Source: a virus. Taken from it: a stretch of DNA of 28,706 nt. The number at the start of each line of letters is the position of its first letter. Position 1 is the stretch's first letter. The translations under genes and the position numbers were made by a program. The notes under the pieces are model-generated. The model worked only from the letters and a program-made list of their open reading frames with translations, searched no databases and was not told the origin of the DNA. The stretch covers positions 1-28,706 of IMG/VR virus record IMGVR_UViG_3300047546_000298. One strand, written 5' to 3'. Of this stretch, positions 7,504 to 14,526 are shown piece after piece.

Positions 7504-8673
7504 ATGCCTAAGCTCGTTGACCGCAACAAGTTCCTCACCGCCGTTCAAAAGATGTTCGGTGATATCGAAACCATCACCCGTTCGGATGTCCAGAAAGTTT
7601 GTGCAAAGAACAAGCTGGATTATCCTAACTGGTTGGTGAATGATGTTTCTCGCCGTGTTTCTCGCGGTGTCTATTCTCTCAAGGAAACTCCTGTCGAAAA
7701 GACAAAGACTGTTTCCGCTCCCGTCAATACTGAAACCGCTGTTGCAATGGCTGTGGCTGCGGTTCAACTCAATCAGGCTGCCGTTGTGGATCTCGTACCT
7801 GAAAAAGCAAAAGGCTATGTGCCCTTCGGCAACTTTGCCGATGTTCGACAAATCGTGAAGTCGAATAAGTTTTATCCGATGTATATCACCGGTCTTTCTG
7901 GCAACGGCAAGACGATGATGATCGAACAAGTTTGCGCCCAAGAAAAGCGTGAGATGGTTCGTGTCAATATCACCATCGAAACGGACGAAGATGACCTGAT
8001 CGGCGGCTTCCGCCTTGTTGATGGTCGTACCGTGTGGCAGAATGGTCCTGTGATCGTTGCGATGGAACGTGGTGCTGTTCTTCTTCTTGACGAAGTTGAC
8101 CTTGGTTCAAACAAGATGATGTGCTTACAGCCTGTTCTTGAAGGCAAGCCTATCTATCTCAAGAAGATCAACAAGGTTATCACTCCGATGCCTGGTTTCA
8201 ACATCATCGCCACCGCCAACACCAAGGGCAAAGGCTCCGATGATGGCCGCTTCATTGGTACAAACGTGATGAACGAAGCCTTCCTTGAACGTTTCAGCAT
8301 CACTATGGAACAAGAATATCCGCCTGCAAAGACTGAACAGAAGATCCTGAACAATGTTCTTGGTACTTCTGGCATTGCTGATCCCAACTTTACTGATAAG
8401 TTGGTTCAATGGGCTGAAGTGATCCGTAAGTCCTTCTATGAAGGTGCTGTTTCTGAAATCATCTCAACCCGCCGTCTTGTTCACATTTGCGAGGCCTATG
8501 CCATTTTTGGTCAGAACCGCGAAAAAGCCATTCAGCTTTGCTTGAACCGCTTTGATGTTGATACGAAGAACAGCTTCCTTGATCTTTACAAGAAGTTGGA
8601 TGAAACCATCAACCCGATTCCTGAAGGTACACCTACCGCTCAGGCACCGTCTGATGCAGAAGTTGCTTTCTGA
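7504..8673 (+). CDS. cobS-like: CobS-like AAA+ (MoxR-type) ATPase
   Basis: This 389-residue AAA+ ATPase has a helical N-terminal region of about 115 residues. Visible motifs are Walker A GLSGNGKT (130-137), Walker B LLLDE (193-197) followed by VDLGSNKMM, sensor-1-like IIATANTKGKG and an EAFLERF segment in the arginine-finger region. The order VRVNI, DLIGGF, W.NGPVIVAMERGAVLLLDE, IIATANT closely follows CobS (VRVNL, DLVGKD, VALVFDEYD, LFATANT). It most likely acts with the VWA protein directly upstream as a chaperone-like ATPase/adaptor pair. ATG 7504 is chosen because AAGGA at 7489-7493 is 10 bases away; the in-frame GTG at 7495 would be too close. The residues before the ATPase may be a small DNA- or partner-binding domain (TAVQKMFGDIETITRSDVQK). 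Confidence 0.85.
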   Translation: MPKLVDRNKFLTAVQKMFGDIETITRSDVQKVCAKNKLDYPNWLVNDVSRRVSRGVYSLKETPVEKTKTVSAPVNTETAVAMAVAAVQLNQAAVVDLVPEKAKGYVPFGNFADVRQIVKSNKFYPMYITGLSGNGKTMMIEQVCAQEKREMVRVNITIETDEDDLIGGFRLVDGRTVWQNGPVIVAMERGAVLLLDEVDLGSNKMMCLQPVLEGKPIYLKKINKVITPMPGFNIIATANTKGKGSDDGRFIGTNVMNEAFLERFSITMEQEYPPAKTEQKILNNVLGTSGIADPNFTDKLVQWAEVIRKSFYEGAVSEIISTRRLVHICEAYAIFGQNREKAIQLCLNRFDVDTKNSFLDLYKKLDETINPIPEGTPTAQAPSDAEVAF

Positions 8674-8675
8674 GG

Positions 8676-8704
8676 TTGACAGAGGGTAACTCCTCTGTTA
8701 TAAT
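8676..8704 (+). promoter_or_regulatory. exact consensus sigma70 promoter with palindromic spacer
   Basis: TTGACA (8676-8681), a 17-base spacer and TATAAT (8699-8704) match consensus at every position. The spacer carries ACAGAGG-GTAACT-CCTCTGT (8679-8698), a perfect 7-bp inverted repeat that reads as an operator. The expected start near 8711 lies inside the next hairpin. Confidence 0.85.
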
Positions 8705-8747
8705 GCTCCACAGTGGTAGATCGGTCACTTGCCACTGTGGAGCTTTT
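8705..8747 (+). terminator. 12-bp perfect hairpin with short T-run after the CobS-like gene
   Basis: GCTCCACAGTGG (8705-8716) pairs perfectly with CCACTGTGGAGC (8732-8743) around a 15-base loop, followed by TTTTC. It would terminate read-through from the CobS-like gene. For transcripts started at the adjacent promoter (about 8711) only part of the left arm is transcribed, so those could escape termination. An operator or small RNA role is also possible. Confidence 0.6.
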
Positions 8748-8786
8748 CACACATAAAAAGTGACTATACATTATGGAGAAAATAGT

Positions 8787-8999
8787 ATGTCTCAGCTTTC
8801 TAAGGTTGCCAAGCATCTCCGTCGCCATTCAAAGGGCGCCGGCATTACTGCCAAGAAGCTCGCTAATCTGGCTCATGTTCCTCTTGAGTCCGTTTACAAG
8901 CGTATCTATGACCTTCGTGTTATCGAAGGTAAGGCAATCTACAGCAACTATCGCACTGTCAATGGGCAGCGCAAGATGTTCTATCGTATTGCCTCGTAA
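8787..8999 (+). CDS. small winged-helix DNA-binding protein
   Basis: This 70-residue basic protein has a helix-turn-helix pattern: VAKHLRRHSKGAGITAKKL, LANLAHVPLESVYKRIYDL as turn and recognition helix, then a beta wing (YSNYRTVNGQRKMFYRI). This matches small phage regulators of the winged-helix type. The start is ATG 8787 with GGAG at 8775-8778. It is the sole gene between the strong promoter at 8676 and the terminator at 9020, so it forms its own short transcript. The palindrome in that promoter spacer is a natural candidate for self-repression, an inference only. The closest alternative is a nucleoid-type DNA-binding protein. Confidence 0.75.
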   Translation: MSQLSKVAKHLRRHSKGAGITAKKLANLAHVPLESVYKRIYDLRVIEGKAIYSNYRTVNGQRKMFYRIAS

Positions 9000-9019
9000 A
9001 TTTTTCATCGCATGATCTT

Positions 9020-9053
9020 AAAGGGGTGCTATATACTTGTAGCATCCCTTTTT
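9020..9053 (+). terminator. rho-independent terminator
   Basis: AAAGGGGTGCTA (9020-9031) and TAGCATCCCTTT (9040-9051) form a 12-bp stem with one G-U pair and an 8-base loop, and the right arm runs into TTTTT. It ends the winged-helix transcript and, being A-rich on the left, could also work in the reverse direction. Confidence 0.85.
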
Positions 9054-9075
9054 GCCATTTACGGAGTGATACATT

Positions 9076-9894
9076 ATGGAACTATCAATAAGCGTCGAAG
9101 AACTACGCAAGAATAAATTGTTCGTTGCAACACCAATGTATGGTGGTCAATGTAACGGTCTCTACATGAAGGCTTGTCTTGATCTTCAAGGCATCTGCCA
9201 ACAATACGGCATCGAAATCCGTTTCTCTTTTCTTTTCAATGAAAGTCTGATCACTCGCGCTCGCAACTATCTTGTTGATGAGTTTATCCGTTCAGGTTAC
9301 ACACACTTACTCTTCATCGACTCGGATATTCTTTTCAATCCACAAGACGTTCTAGCACTCATGGCATTAAACAAGGATGTTATTGGTGGGCCATATCCAA
9401 AGAAGTCCATCAACTGGCGAAATGTTTTCAATGGTGCTAAGAAGGTACTTGAGAATGATAAGATCGACAAGAACACATGGAATCCTGGTGAACTTGAAGG
9501 TCTGACAGGTGATTATGTTTTCAATCCTGTTCCTGGTACTACACAGTTCCGCGTAACAGAACCTCTTGAGGTTATGGAGATTGGTACTGGTTATATGCTG
9601 GTCAAGAGAGAAGTCTTCGATAAATTCAAAGAAGAATATCCTCACTTGAACTATAAGCCAGACCATGTTGGTCAGGCCAACTTCGATGGATCACGTTACA
9701 TTCATGCTTACTTTGATACTGTAATTGATCCAGACAGCCATCGCTATCTGTCAGAGGACTACATGTTCTGTCAGTATTGGCGAGCCATTGGCGGCAATAT
9801 CTGGCTCTGCCCATGGATGAAAACCCAACATGTAGGCACTTATGCTTTCACAGGCGATATGCCTAAGATTGCGGAGATTACAGGAAATCTCTAA
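9076..9894 (+). CDS. GT-A fold glycosyltransferase-like protein
   Basis: This 272-residue protein opens with KLFVATPMYGGQCNGLYMK, a nucleotide-sugar-binding strand, followed by FLFNESLITRARNYLVDEF and then HLLFIDSDILF with a DxD-type motif at D82-S-D84 for metal and nucleotide-sugar binding. VIGGPYPKKSINW follows. This is a pattern I know from many T4-like phages of marine and soil bacteria. Its donor and acceptor are unknown. The C-terminal part has LSEDYMFCQYWRAIGG and LCPWMKTQHVGTYAF, typical of the acceptor side. The start is ATG 9076 with GGAG at 9063-9066. It sits between a terminator and the dNMP kinase, whose start overlaps its stop (TAATG). It is separate from the main sugar cassette at 19037. 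Confidence 0.8.
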   Translation: MELSISVEELRKNKLFVATPMYGGQCNGLYMKACLDLQGICQQYGIEIRFSFLFNESLITRARNYLVDEFIRSGYTHLLFIDSDILFNPQDVLALMALNKDVIGGPYPKKSINWRNVFNGAKKVLENDKIDKNTWNPGELEGLTGDYVFNPVPGTTQFRVTEPLEVMEIGTGYMLVKREVFDKFKEEYPHLNYKPDHVGQANFDGSRYIHAYFDTVIDPDSHRYLSEDYMFCQYWRAIGGNIWLCPWMKTQHVGTYAFTGDMPKIAEITGNL

Positions 9895-10532
9895 TGATTA
9901 TCGGTATAATTGGCTTTGCTGGTTCTGGCAAAGGCACAGTTGGTGATATGCTTGTAAGAGATTACAGCTTTGCCAAACTATCTTTTGCCGACTCACTCAA
10001 AGATGCGGTCTCAGCCATTTTTGGCTGGGATCGTTCTCTATTAGAAGGCGACACCGAAGAATCTAGAAAGTTTCGTGAAGCCAAAGATGAATGGTGGAGT
10101 AGTCGCCTTGGCTATCATGTTACACCACGAAACATCATGCAAAAAATGGGAACTGAGGCTGGCCGTGATGTATTTCATGACCAACTTTGGGTACATTCTT
10201 TAGCTATGAGAATAAAGAAACACACCAACGTGGTTGTGCCTGATGTTCGTTTTCCTAACGAAGTGTCTTTCATTAGAGAAAATGGTGGCTTTGTCGTCCG
10301 TGTGGTTCGAGGTAAAGAACCAAAATGGTATGATACAGCCTTAAAGGCTAACAAAGAAAACAATACCGATCTCATGAAAGAACATAGCATTCATTATTCG
10401 GAATGGGCATGGATCGGTACACACTATGACTATGTGATATCAAACAATGGAAGCCTAATAATGTTAGAGTCGGATGTGAAACACATGTTGAAAGTTTTCA
10501 CCGGTTCTGATATAATGAACGAAGTCGCTTGA
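9894..10532 (+). CDS. 1: deoxynucleoside monophosphate kinase (T4 gp1-like)
   Basis: This 212-residue P-loop kinase has Walker A GFAGSGKGT (7-15), then FADSLKDAVSAIFGWD, RNIMQKMGTEAGRD and VVPDVRFPNEV, which follow the T4 gp1 dNMP kinase family. That enzyme phosphorylates dNMPs to dNDPs, including modified ones in T4, to feed replication. The start ATG shares one base with the stop of the glycosyltransferase gene (TAATG). Its 3' end houses the promoter of the sliding clamp gene. Size and motif order fit the family and no key residue looks lost. Confidence 0.88.
   Translation: MIIGIIGFAGSGKGTVGDMLVRDYSFAKLSFADSLKDAVSAIFGWDRSLLEGDTEESRKFREAKDEWWSSRLGYHVTPRNIMQKMGTEAGRDVFHDQLWVHSLAMRIKKHTNVVVPDVRFPNEVSFIRENGGFVVRVVRGKEPKWYDTALKANKENNTDLMKEHSIHYSEWAWIGTHYDYVISNNGSLIMLESDVKHMLKVFTGSDIMNEVA
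10488..10516 (+). promoter_or_regulatory. sigma70-type promoter of the sliding clamp gene
   Basis: TTGAAA (10488-10493), a 17-base spacer and TATAAT (10511-10516) lie within the end of the dNMP kinase gene. The start is expected near 10523, giving a leader of about 26 bases with AAGGAG (10535-10540). The -35 overlaps a short inverted repeat TGAAA-GT-TTTCA (10489-10500). Confidence 0.75.
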
Positions 10533-10548
10533 AAAAGGAGTCTATATT

Positions 10549-11205
10549 ATGAAGTTGAATGATCGTACTCTTACCGTTCTGAAGAACTTTGCCGGTATCA
10601 ATTCCGGTCTTGTTCTTCGACCAGGTAAAGTTCAAAAGACCGTATCACCAGAGAATACCATTCTTGTTGAGGCCCATCTTGAAGATGAGTTTACACATAC
10701 GTTTGGCATCTACGAATTGAATCAGTTCCTCAGTAACGTAACCACTCTCAATACACCTGAGTTATCTTTCACCGACAACAGCGTGATCATGAAAGATAAT
10801 GATCTTGAGTTGAACTATTATTCATGCTCACCTAACTTGATCAATTCTCCACCTGAAGGTAAAGAACTTGTTATGAAGGATCCTGATGTGACCTTCGATA
10901 TCAACTATTCTAATCTTCAAAAGATTATCAAGTTGTCTATCATGAATGAATTGCCTAGCCTGACTGTCATGGGCAAGAATGGTGGTATCTACATTCAGAC
11001 ACATGATGCTAAGAATGATACTTCTAACTTTGCATCATCTAAGGTTGCTGAATATGCTGGCAATGACTTCAGCGTTATGTTCAAGGTTGAAAACCTGAAG
11101 CTTATTCCTGATGACTACAAGGTCGAAATCAAGATCGGTGGTTTCTCATGCTGGACTAACAAGACTGGCACCCTGAAGTATTTCATCGCAATGGAGAAGA
11201 AGTAA
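10549..11205 (+). CDS. 45: sliding clamp (T4 gp45-like)
   Basis: This 218-residue protein (T4 gp45 has 228) opens with MKLNDRTLTVLKNFAGINSG, closely matching T4 MKLSKDTTALLKNFATINSG. Other shared spots are IYELNQFLS, the FDINYSNLQKIIKLS strand-helix in the middle, and a C-terminal LKYFIAMEKK like the T4 NYVVALEAD. The trimeric ring tethers the DNA polymerase and, in T4, also activates late transcription with gp55 and gp33. It has a strong AAGGAG ribosome binding site and its own promoter at 10488, in keeping with the high amounts needed. Downstream genes follow with overlaps, so the promoter probably drives the whole block to RegA. Confidence 0.93.
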   Translation: MKLNDRTLTVLKNFAGINSGLVLRPGKVQKTVSPENTILVEAHLEDEFTHTFGIYELNQFLSNVTTLNTPELSFTDNSVIMKDNDLELNYYSCSPNLINSPPEGKELVMKDPDVTFDINYSNLQKIIKLSIMNELPSLTVMGKNGGIYIQTHDAKNDTSNFASSKVAEYAGNDFSVMFKVENLKLIPDDYKVEIKIGGFSCWTNKTGTLKYFIAMEKK

Positions 11206-11495
11206 TGGCTGGTATGGGTCACAACAAACCTTTCGTTTCACCAAATTCTTTGTCAAATGAAGACAAGAAGAAGTTGAAGAATGTCATCTATGCACTTAAT
11301 GATTCCATGACCCGTGCGGCTGCGGAACGTGACTTGCAGAAAGAGGCTATCAACGAAATCTTCGATGAACTCGGCATTGACAAGAAGATTGTTCGTAAAA
11401 TGGCAAAAGCTTACTTCATGGCCAATTACAATAATATGGTCGAAGAAGAAAAGAACTTTCAAGACTTCTATGATAGTATCATCAAAGAAAACTGA
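11205..11495 (+). CDS. dsbA: DsbA-like dsDNA-binding late transcription protein
   Basis: This 96-residue protein has a helical, charged core at residues 38-92 (RDLQKEAINEIFDELGIDKK, then KMAKAYFMANYNN and FQDFYDSI). It resembles T4 DsbA, which has a similar size and a parallel YNELIKDIR, KDELGVDGKMFNRL, VVELYDTVF pattern. T4 DsbA is a double-strand DNA-binding protein linked to late transcription. The gene starts at ATG 11205, sharing a base with the clamp stop (TAATG), with GGAG at 11193-11196. In T4 this slot after gene 45 is held by rpbA, whereas here a DsbA-like protein sits between clamp and clamp loader. The first 30 residues (GMGHNKPFVSPNSL) look unstructured. Confidence 0.65.
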   Translation: MAGMGHNKPFVSPNSLSNEDKKKLKNVIYALNDSMTRAAAERDLQKEAINEIFDELGIDKKIVRKMAKAYFMANYNNMVEEEKNFQDFYDSIIKEN

Positions 11496-11806
11496 TGTTC
11501 TCACAAAAGGTGTATGCTGACAGATTCGATAAACTATTCAGAGAAAGAGCAGAACTAGCACAGATCAGAAATAATGTGACTGAGGCCTGTACTGCTCCTT
11601 GGATGAAAGTATCTTGTCAGATGCACCGAAATCTCAAAACTAATGATTGGAATGGTGATGAGATTAGAGAGGTGAGAAGAAGTTGGTTGAGAGGGTTTAG
11701 ACCACATCAATGTGATGCTTGCCCTTTAATGTTCTCAGAAAATCTAGGTCTTATAAAAGATAATACAGATCCAGATGGATTTACAAGGATAGATGATGGC
11801 TTATGA
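11495..11806 (+). CDS. hypothetical protein with Cys/His pairs
   Basis: This 103-residue protein is not a family I recognise. The first half is helical and basic (KVYADRFDKLFRERAELAQI). The second half holds C32, C41, H44 and then HQCDACPLM, which could be a small zinc site, followed by an acidic tail. The start ATG overlaps the DsbA-like stop as TGATG, and the gene overlaps the next by about 11 bases, so it is embedded in the clamp operon. Its codon use resembles the neighbours. A role in replication is only suggested by position. Confidence 0.65.
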   Translation: MFSQKVYADRFDKLFRERAELAQIRNNVTEACTAPWMKVSCQMHRNLKTNDWNGDEIREVRRSWLRGFRPHQCDACPLMFSENLGLIKDNTDPDGFTRIDDGL

Positions 11807-12014
11807 ACCCTCAGAACGCCAAAAGAGAATGCGAGAGTTGATGAGGCCTATTGACAAACAGATCATGATGTGCGATGATGTGCAAGATTTGTTTGCTCTG
11901 GCATCAATGATGATGGTGACATCCAAGAATATCTTTAAGCAACAGCTTGGAAAAGATGGTGCCATCCGTGTTCTTGAGCATATCATAGAGGATTTAGAAC
12001 GTGACAAAGAATGA
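11796..12014 (+). CDS. small helical hypothetical protein upstream of gp44
   Basis: This 72-residue protein is all-helical by appearance and methionine-rich (LFALASMMMVTSKNIFKQQL). It opens with PSERQKRMRELMRPIDKQI and ends IIEDLERDKE. ATG 11796 is preferred over 11793 because AAGGAT (11785-11790) is five bases away. It overlaps the gene before it and its 3' end overlaps gp44 by 14 bases, with the gp44 ribosome binding site inside it, so the two are coupled. No function is recognised. Confidence 0.7.
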   Translation: MAYEPSERQKRMRELMRPIDKQIMMCDDVQDLFALASMMMVTSKNIFKQQLGKDGAIRVLEHIIEDLERDKE

Positions 12015-12945
12015 TGAATACCTGTGGGTTGAGAAGTATCGACCTGGCAAGGTAAGTGACTGTATCCTTCCTGATCGTATCAAGAAGGCTTTTCAAGAGT
12101 ATGTTGACAAAGGTTCTATTCCAAATCTCATGCTGACTGGTAGTGCTGGTGTTGGTAAGACAACAGTTGCTATTGCCATGTGTCAAGAGATTGGTCTGAA
12201 CTATCTGTTCATCAATTCATCTGAAGAGCGTGGCATCGACATGCTACGAACCAAGATCAGAGGTTATGCCTCTACAATCTCTTTGACTGGTGGACGAAAG
12301 GTCATCATTCTAGATGAGGCTGACTATCTGACACCAGAAGCCCAAGCTGGTCTTCGTGGTGCCATTGAAGAGTTCTCTGATAATTGTTCGTTTATCTTTA
12401 CCTGCAACTTTAAGGCTAGGCTGATTGAGGCCTTGCATTCTCGTTGTTCTGTAATTGACTTTACTCTCAAGGCTGAAGAGAAGCCAAAGATGGCACTTCA
12501 GTTGACCAAGAGACTTGAGGGTATTCTCTCCAAAGAAGGAGTTACCTATGATAAAGAAGTCTTGGTTCAAATTGTCGGTAAGTTTTTCCCAGACTATCGC
12601 CGCACTCTCAACGAGCTTCAGCGGTATTCTAGTAGCGGAAGTATTGATGCTGGCACTCTTGCTCAAGTATCGGATGTAAGAAAGATTGCCGAACTAGTTG
12701 GCTTTCTCAAAGATCAAAACTTTGCAGAGATGCGTAAGTGGGTCGTAGCCAACTCTGACATCGACCCAGCCCGTATCTATCGTAAGATTTATGATAGTCT
12801 GTATGAGTATTTCAAACCACAAAGCATACCGCAGGCTGTGGTGATTATTGCAAAGTATCAGTATCAGTCTGCGTTTGTCGCTGATCAAGAGATCAACTTG
12901 GTCGCTTGTCTAACTGAGATCATGGTGGATTGTGAGTATAACTAA
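12001..12945 (+). CDS. 44: clamp loader ATPase subunit (T4 gp44-like)
   Basis: This 314-residue AAA+ protein (T4 gp44 has 319) shows EKYRPGKVSDCILPD near the start (T4 EQKYRPSTIDECILP), Walker A GSAGVGKTT (47-55), Walker B LDEAD (104-108), sensor 1 FTCNFKARLIEALHSRC with the arginine finger in HSRC, and FPDYRRTLNELQRYSS. It forms the pentameric loader with gp62 that opens and places the clamp. The start must be GTG 12001, as no in-frame ATG is available, with AGAGGAT at 11987-11993. Unusually, the partner gp62 does not follow directly: a ParB-like gene lies between (12960-14114). Confidence 0.93.
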   Translation: MTKNDEYLWVEKYRPGKVSDCILPDRIKKAFQEYVDKGSIPNLMLTGSAGVGKTTVAIAMCQEIGLNYLFINSSEERGIDMLRTKIRGYASTISLTGGRKVIILDEADYLTPEAQAGLRGAIEEFSDNCSFIFTCNFKARLIEALHSRCSVIDFTLKAEEKPKMALQLTKRLEGILSKEGVTYDKEVLVQIVGKFFPDYRRTLNELQRYSSSGSIDAGTLAQVSDVRKIAELVGFLKDQNFAEMRKWVVANSDIDPARIYRKIYDSLYEYFKPQSIPQAVVIIAKYQYQSAFVADQEINLVACLTEIMVDCEYN

Positions 12946-12959
12946 GAAAGGTATGTGAA

Positions 12960-14114
12960 ATGTTGATGAAAACTCCAAAAGACTTTAATGTTGATGAAGT
13001 AACTGTTCGTAATGTTTTTGGTAGCACCATAGATGTGCTTGCCTATCATGAAACCTTTGATAAAATCGTCTGTGAAGAAAAGCAGACTGATGCTACTTTT
13101 GTTAAATTCGGTTGGTTTGACATCTCAGATTACGCTTTTGATGATGAAAGATTAGAGAATATTGGCATCAGAGCGGATCAAAATACTACTGAAGATGCTG
13201 ATGATATGTTTCATAGTCTTTCCCATAAAGGTTGGGACGCTGGACATTTTCCAATAATTGTCAGCACAAATGGTAGAATTAAAGATGGGCGAACAAGAAT
13301 CCGAGCTTCAATACTTGCAGGTGAACAATATGTTCCTTGTGCTATCTTTGATTATGAAGATGATGATTCAGTATTGAGTCAGATTAGTAATGGTCTTGTA
13401 GCGAATATCGGTGATCCTCAGAGAATTGCAAAAGGTAATGATTTTGTTGTGGCTGGTGTTCAAATCATTTTAGCCGGACAGATGAAGTGTGAATTTAGTG
13501 AAGTTGAACATTGGCTATATCATACTGTAAAGATTGAGAGGGTTATGAATAATGTTGGTGGTAACATTACAAAGATTGTTCAGAGAATCCTTGATAAAGC
13601 TAAAAGAAATAAGAATGGTCAGCTTTTAGAAGTTCGTGATAGAGATGCTTGGCGAAAGTTTTTGGAAGCATCTTTGGATGAAAATGCTGCCTATTATCGC
13701 AACACATTTGGTATTCAAAAAGTTGATGAAATCCTTCTTTACGTTTCTAATGGCAACAAAGATGCTATGACTTTTTGTGAACACATTTTACCAAATGCTG
13801 CAAAAGGCATCGTGACGAATGTTGTTTTGTATTCTCCTATAGATGACCCTGTCCAATCCGTTAAAAATCATAAAGACTTTATTGAGTCGATTGAAAAATA
13901 TCATGGATATATGTATGATTGGGTCAATAGAGAACTTTCAGGTATAAAATTGACAGCACCAGAAAGTTCCCTTTGGAGAGTCATTGGTGTGATGCCTCAA
14001 TTTGTCGAATTGAGTAAACATAGAAAACTGTTGAAAAACCATATGCTTGCTTCAATAAATGATCTTCCGGTCTATAAAGAAGATAATAACATAAACGGTT
14101 TATTTGATGACTGA
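12960..14114 (+). CDS. ParB-N-like (ParB/sulfiredoxin fold) protein inserted in the clamp loader operon
   Basis: This 384-residue protein has a ParB-type nuclease/CTPase-like domain at about residues 66-140: a preceding helix, FPIIVSTNGRIKDGRTRIRA (98-116) and VPCAIFDYEDDD. DGRTRIRA stands where ParB proteins have G.HR.A, so the usual His is replaced. After it comes NGLVANIGDPQRIAKGNDFV and a helical C-terminal part of about 220 residues that I do not recognise. Lysine codons are mainly AAA and phenylalanine mainly TTT, while the flanking clamp loader genes favour AAG and TTC, a sign of recent acquisition. It has its own ribosome binding site (AAAGG 12947-12951) and its end overlaps gp62 by 8 bases. 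Phage ParB-like proteins may cut DNA or switch host genes; which applies here is unknown. Confidence 0.65.
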   Translation: MLMKTPKDFNVDEVTVRNVFGSTIDVLAYHETFDKIVCEEKQTDATFVKFGWFDISDYAFDDERLENIGIRADQNTTEDADDMFHSLSHKGWDAGHFPIIVSTNGRIKDGRTRIRASILAGEQYVPCAIFDYEDDDSVLSQISNGLVANIGDPQRIAKGNDFVVAGVQIILAGQMKCEFSEVEHWLYHTVKIERVMNNVGGNITKIVQRILDKAKRNKNGQLLEVRDRDAWRKFLEASLDENAAYYRNTFGIQKVDEILLYVSNGNKDAMTFCEHILPNAAKGIVTNVVLYSPIDDPVQSVKNHKDFIESIEKYHGYMYDWVNRELSGIKLTAPESSLWRVIGVMPQFVELSKHRKLLKNHMLASINDLPVYKEDNNINGLFDD

Positions 14115-14526
14115 CCTATTCAAAGAGATCATTCCATCTATCCTCCAGACCAAGAAGAACGTGGTGGAGAACGAGAAAGACTATGTACCATTCGTGGTAA
14201 ACAAGGCTCTCTCGTTCCACTACGATTGTGTGCTTTTTGTGAATGAGATGAACAGGGTCCCCAATACCGACAGGATTCTTCAATACCACTATTATCTAAA
14301 TACCATCCGAGGCTATAAACGCCCGTTTCAGAAATGGCAGAAACTTGAGACTACCGAAGACCTGGAAGCGGTCAAGGAGTATTATAACTACTCCAACGAG
14401 AAGGCCAAGGAAGCCCTGTTGATTCTGTCGGATGGTCAGATCAATGAGATAAAAAGAAAATTGGATAAAGGTGGTTTGAATGGTAAATCTAAGCGAACTC
14501 ATAGAGGTGACGCTACCAGAACCTGA
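14107..14526 (+). CDS. 62: clamp loader small subunit (T4 gp62-like)
   Basis: This 139-residue protein (T4 gp62 has 187) resembles gp62 in the stretch FVVNKALSFHYDCVLFVNEM, then HYYLNTIRGYKRPFQKWQKL, which parallels T4 [21 protein letters not shown] and FNYLMAAVPRGKRYGKWAKL. It would complete the gp44/gp62 loader. The start is ATG 14107, with an in-frame TTG at 14104 as an alternative; the ribosome binding site is weak, so translation probably depends on coupling to the ParB-like gene it overlaps. The last 16 residues are encoded in the 47-base overlap with RegA. The protein is shorter than T4 gp62 at its N-terminus, but comparably short gp62 proteins are known in other T4-like phages as far as I recall. 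Confidence 0.82.
   Translation: MTDLFKEIIPSILQTKKNVVENEKDYVPFVVNKALSFHYDCVLFVNEMNRVPNTDRILQYHYYLNTIRGYKRPFQKWQKLETTEDLEAVKEYYNYSNEKAKEALLILSDGQINEIKRKLDKGGLNGKSKRTHRGDATRT

Noticed and set aside
9032-9037. TATACT as a -10 for the glycosyltransferase gene at 9076
   Set aside because: It is the loop of the terminator and has no -35 at a workable distance.
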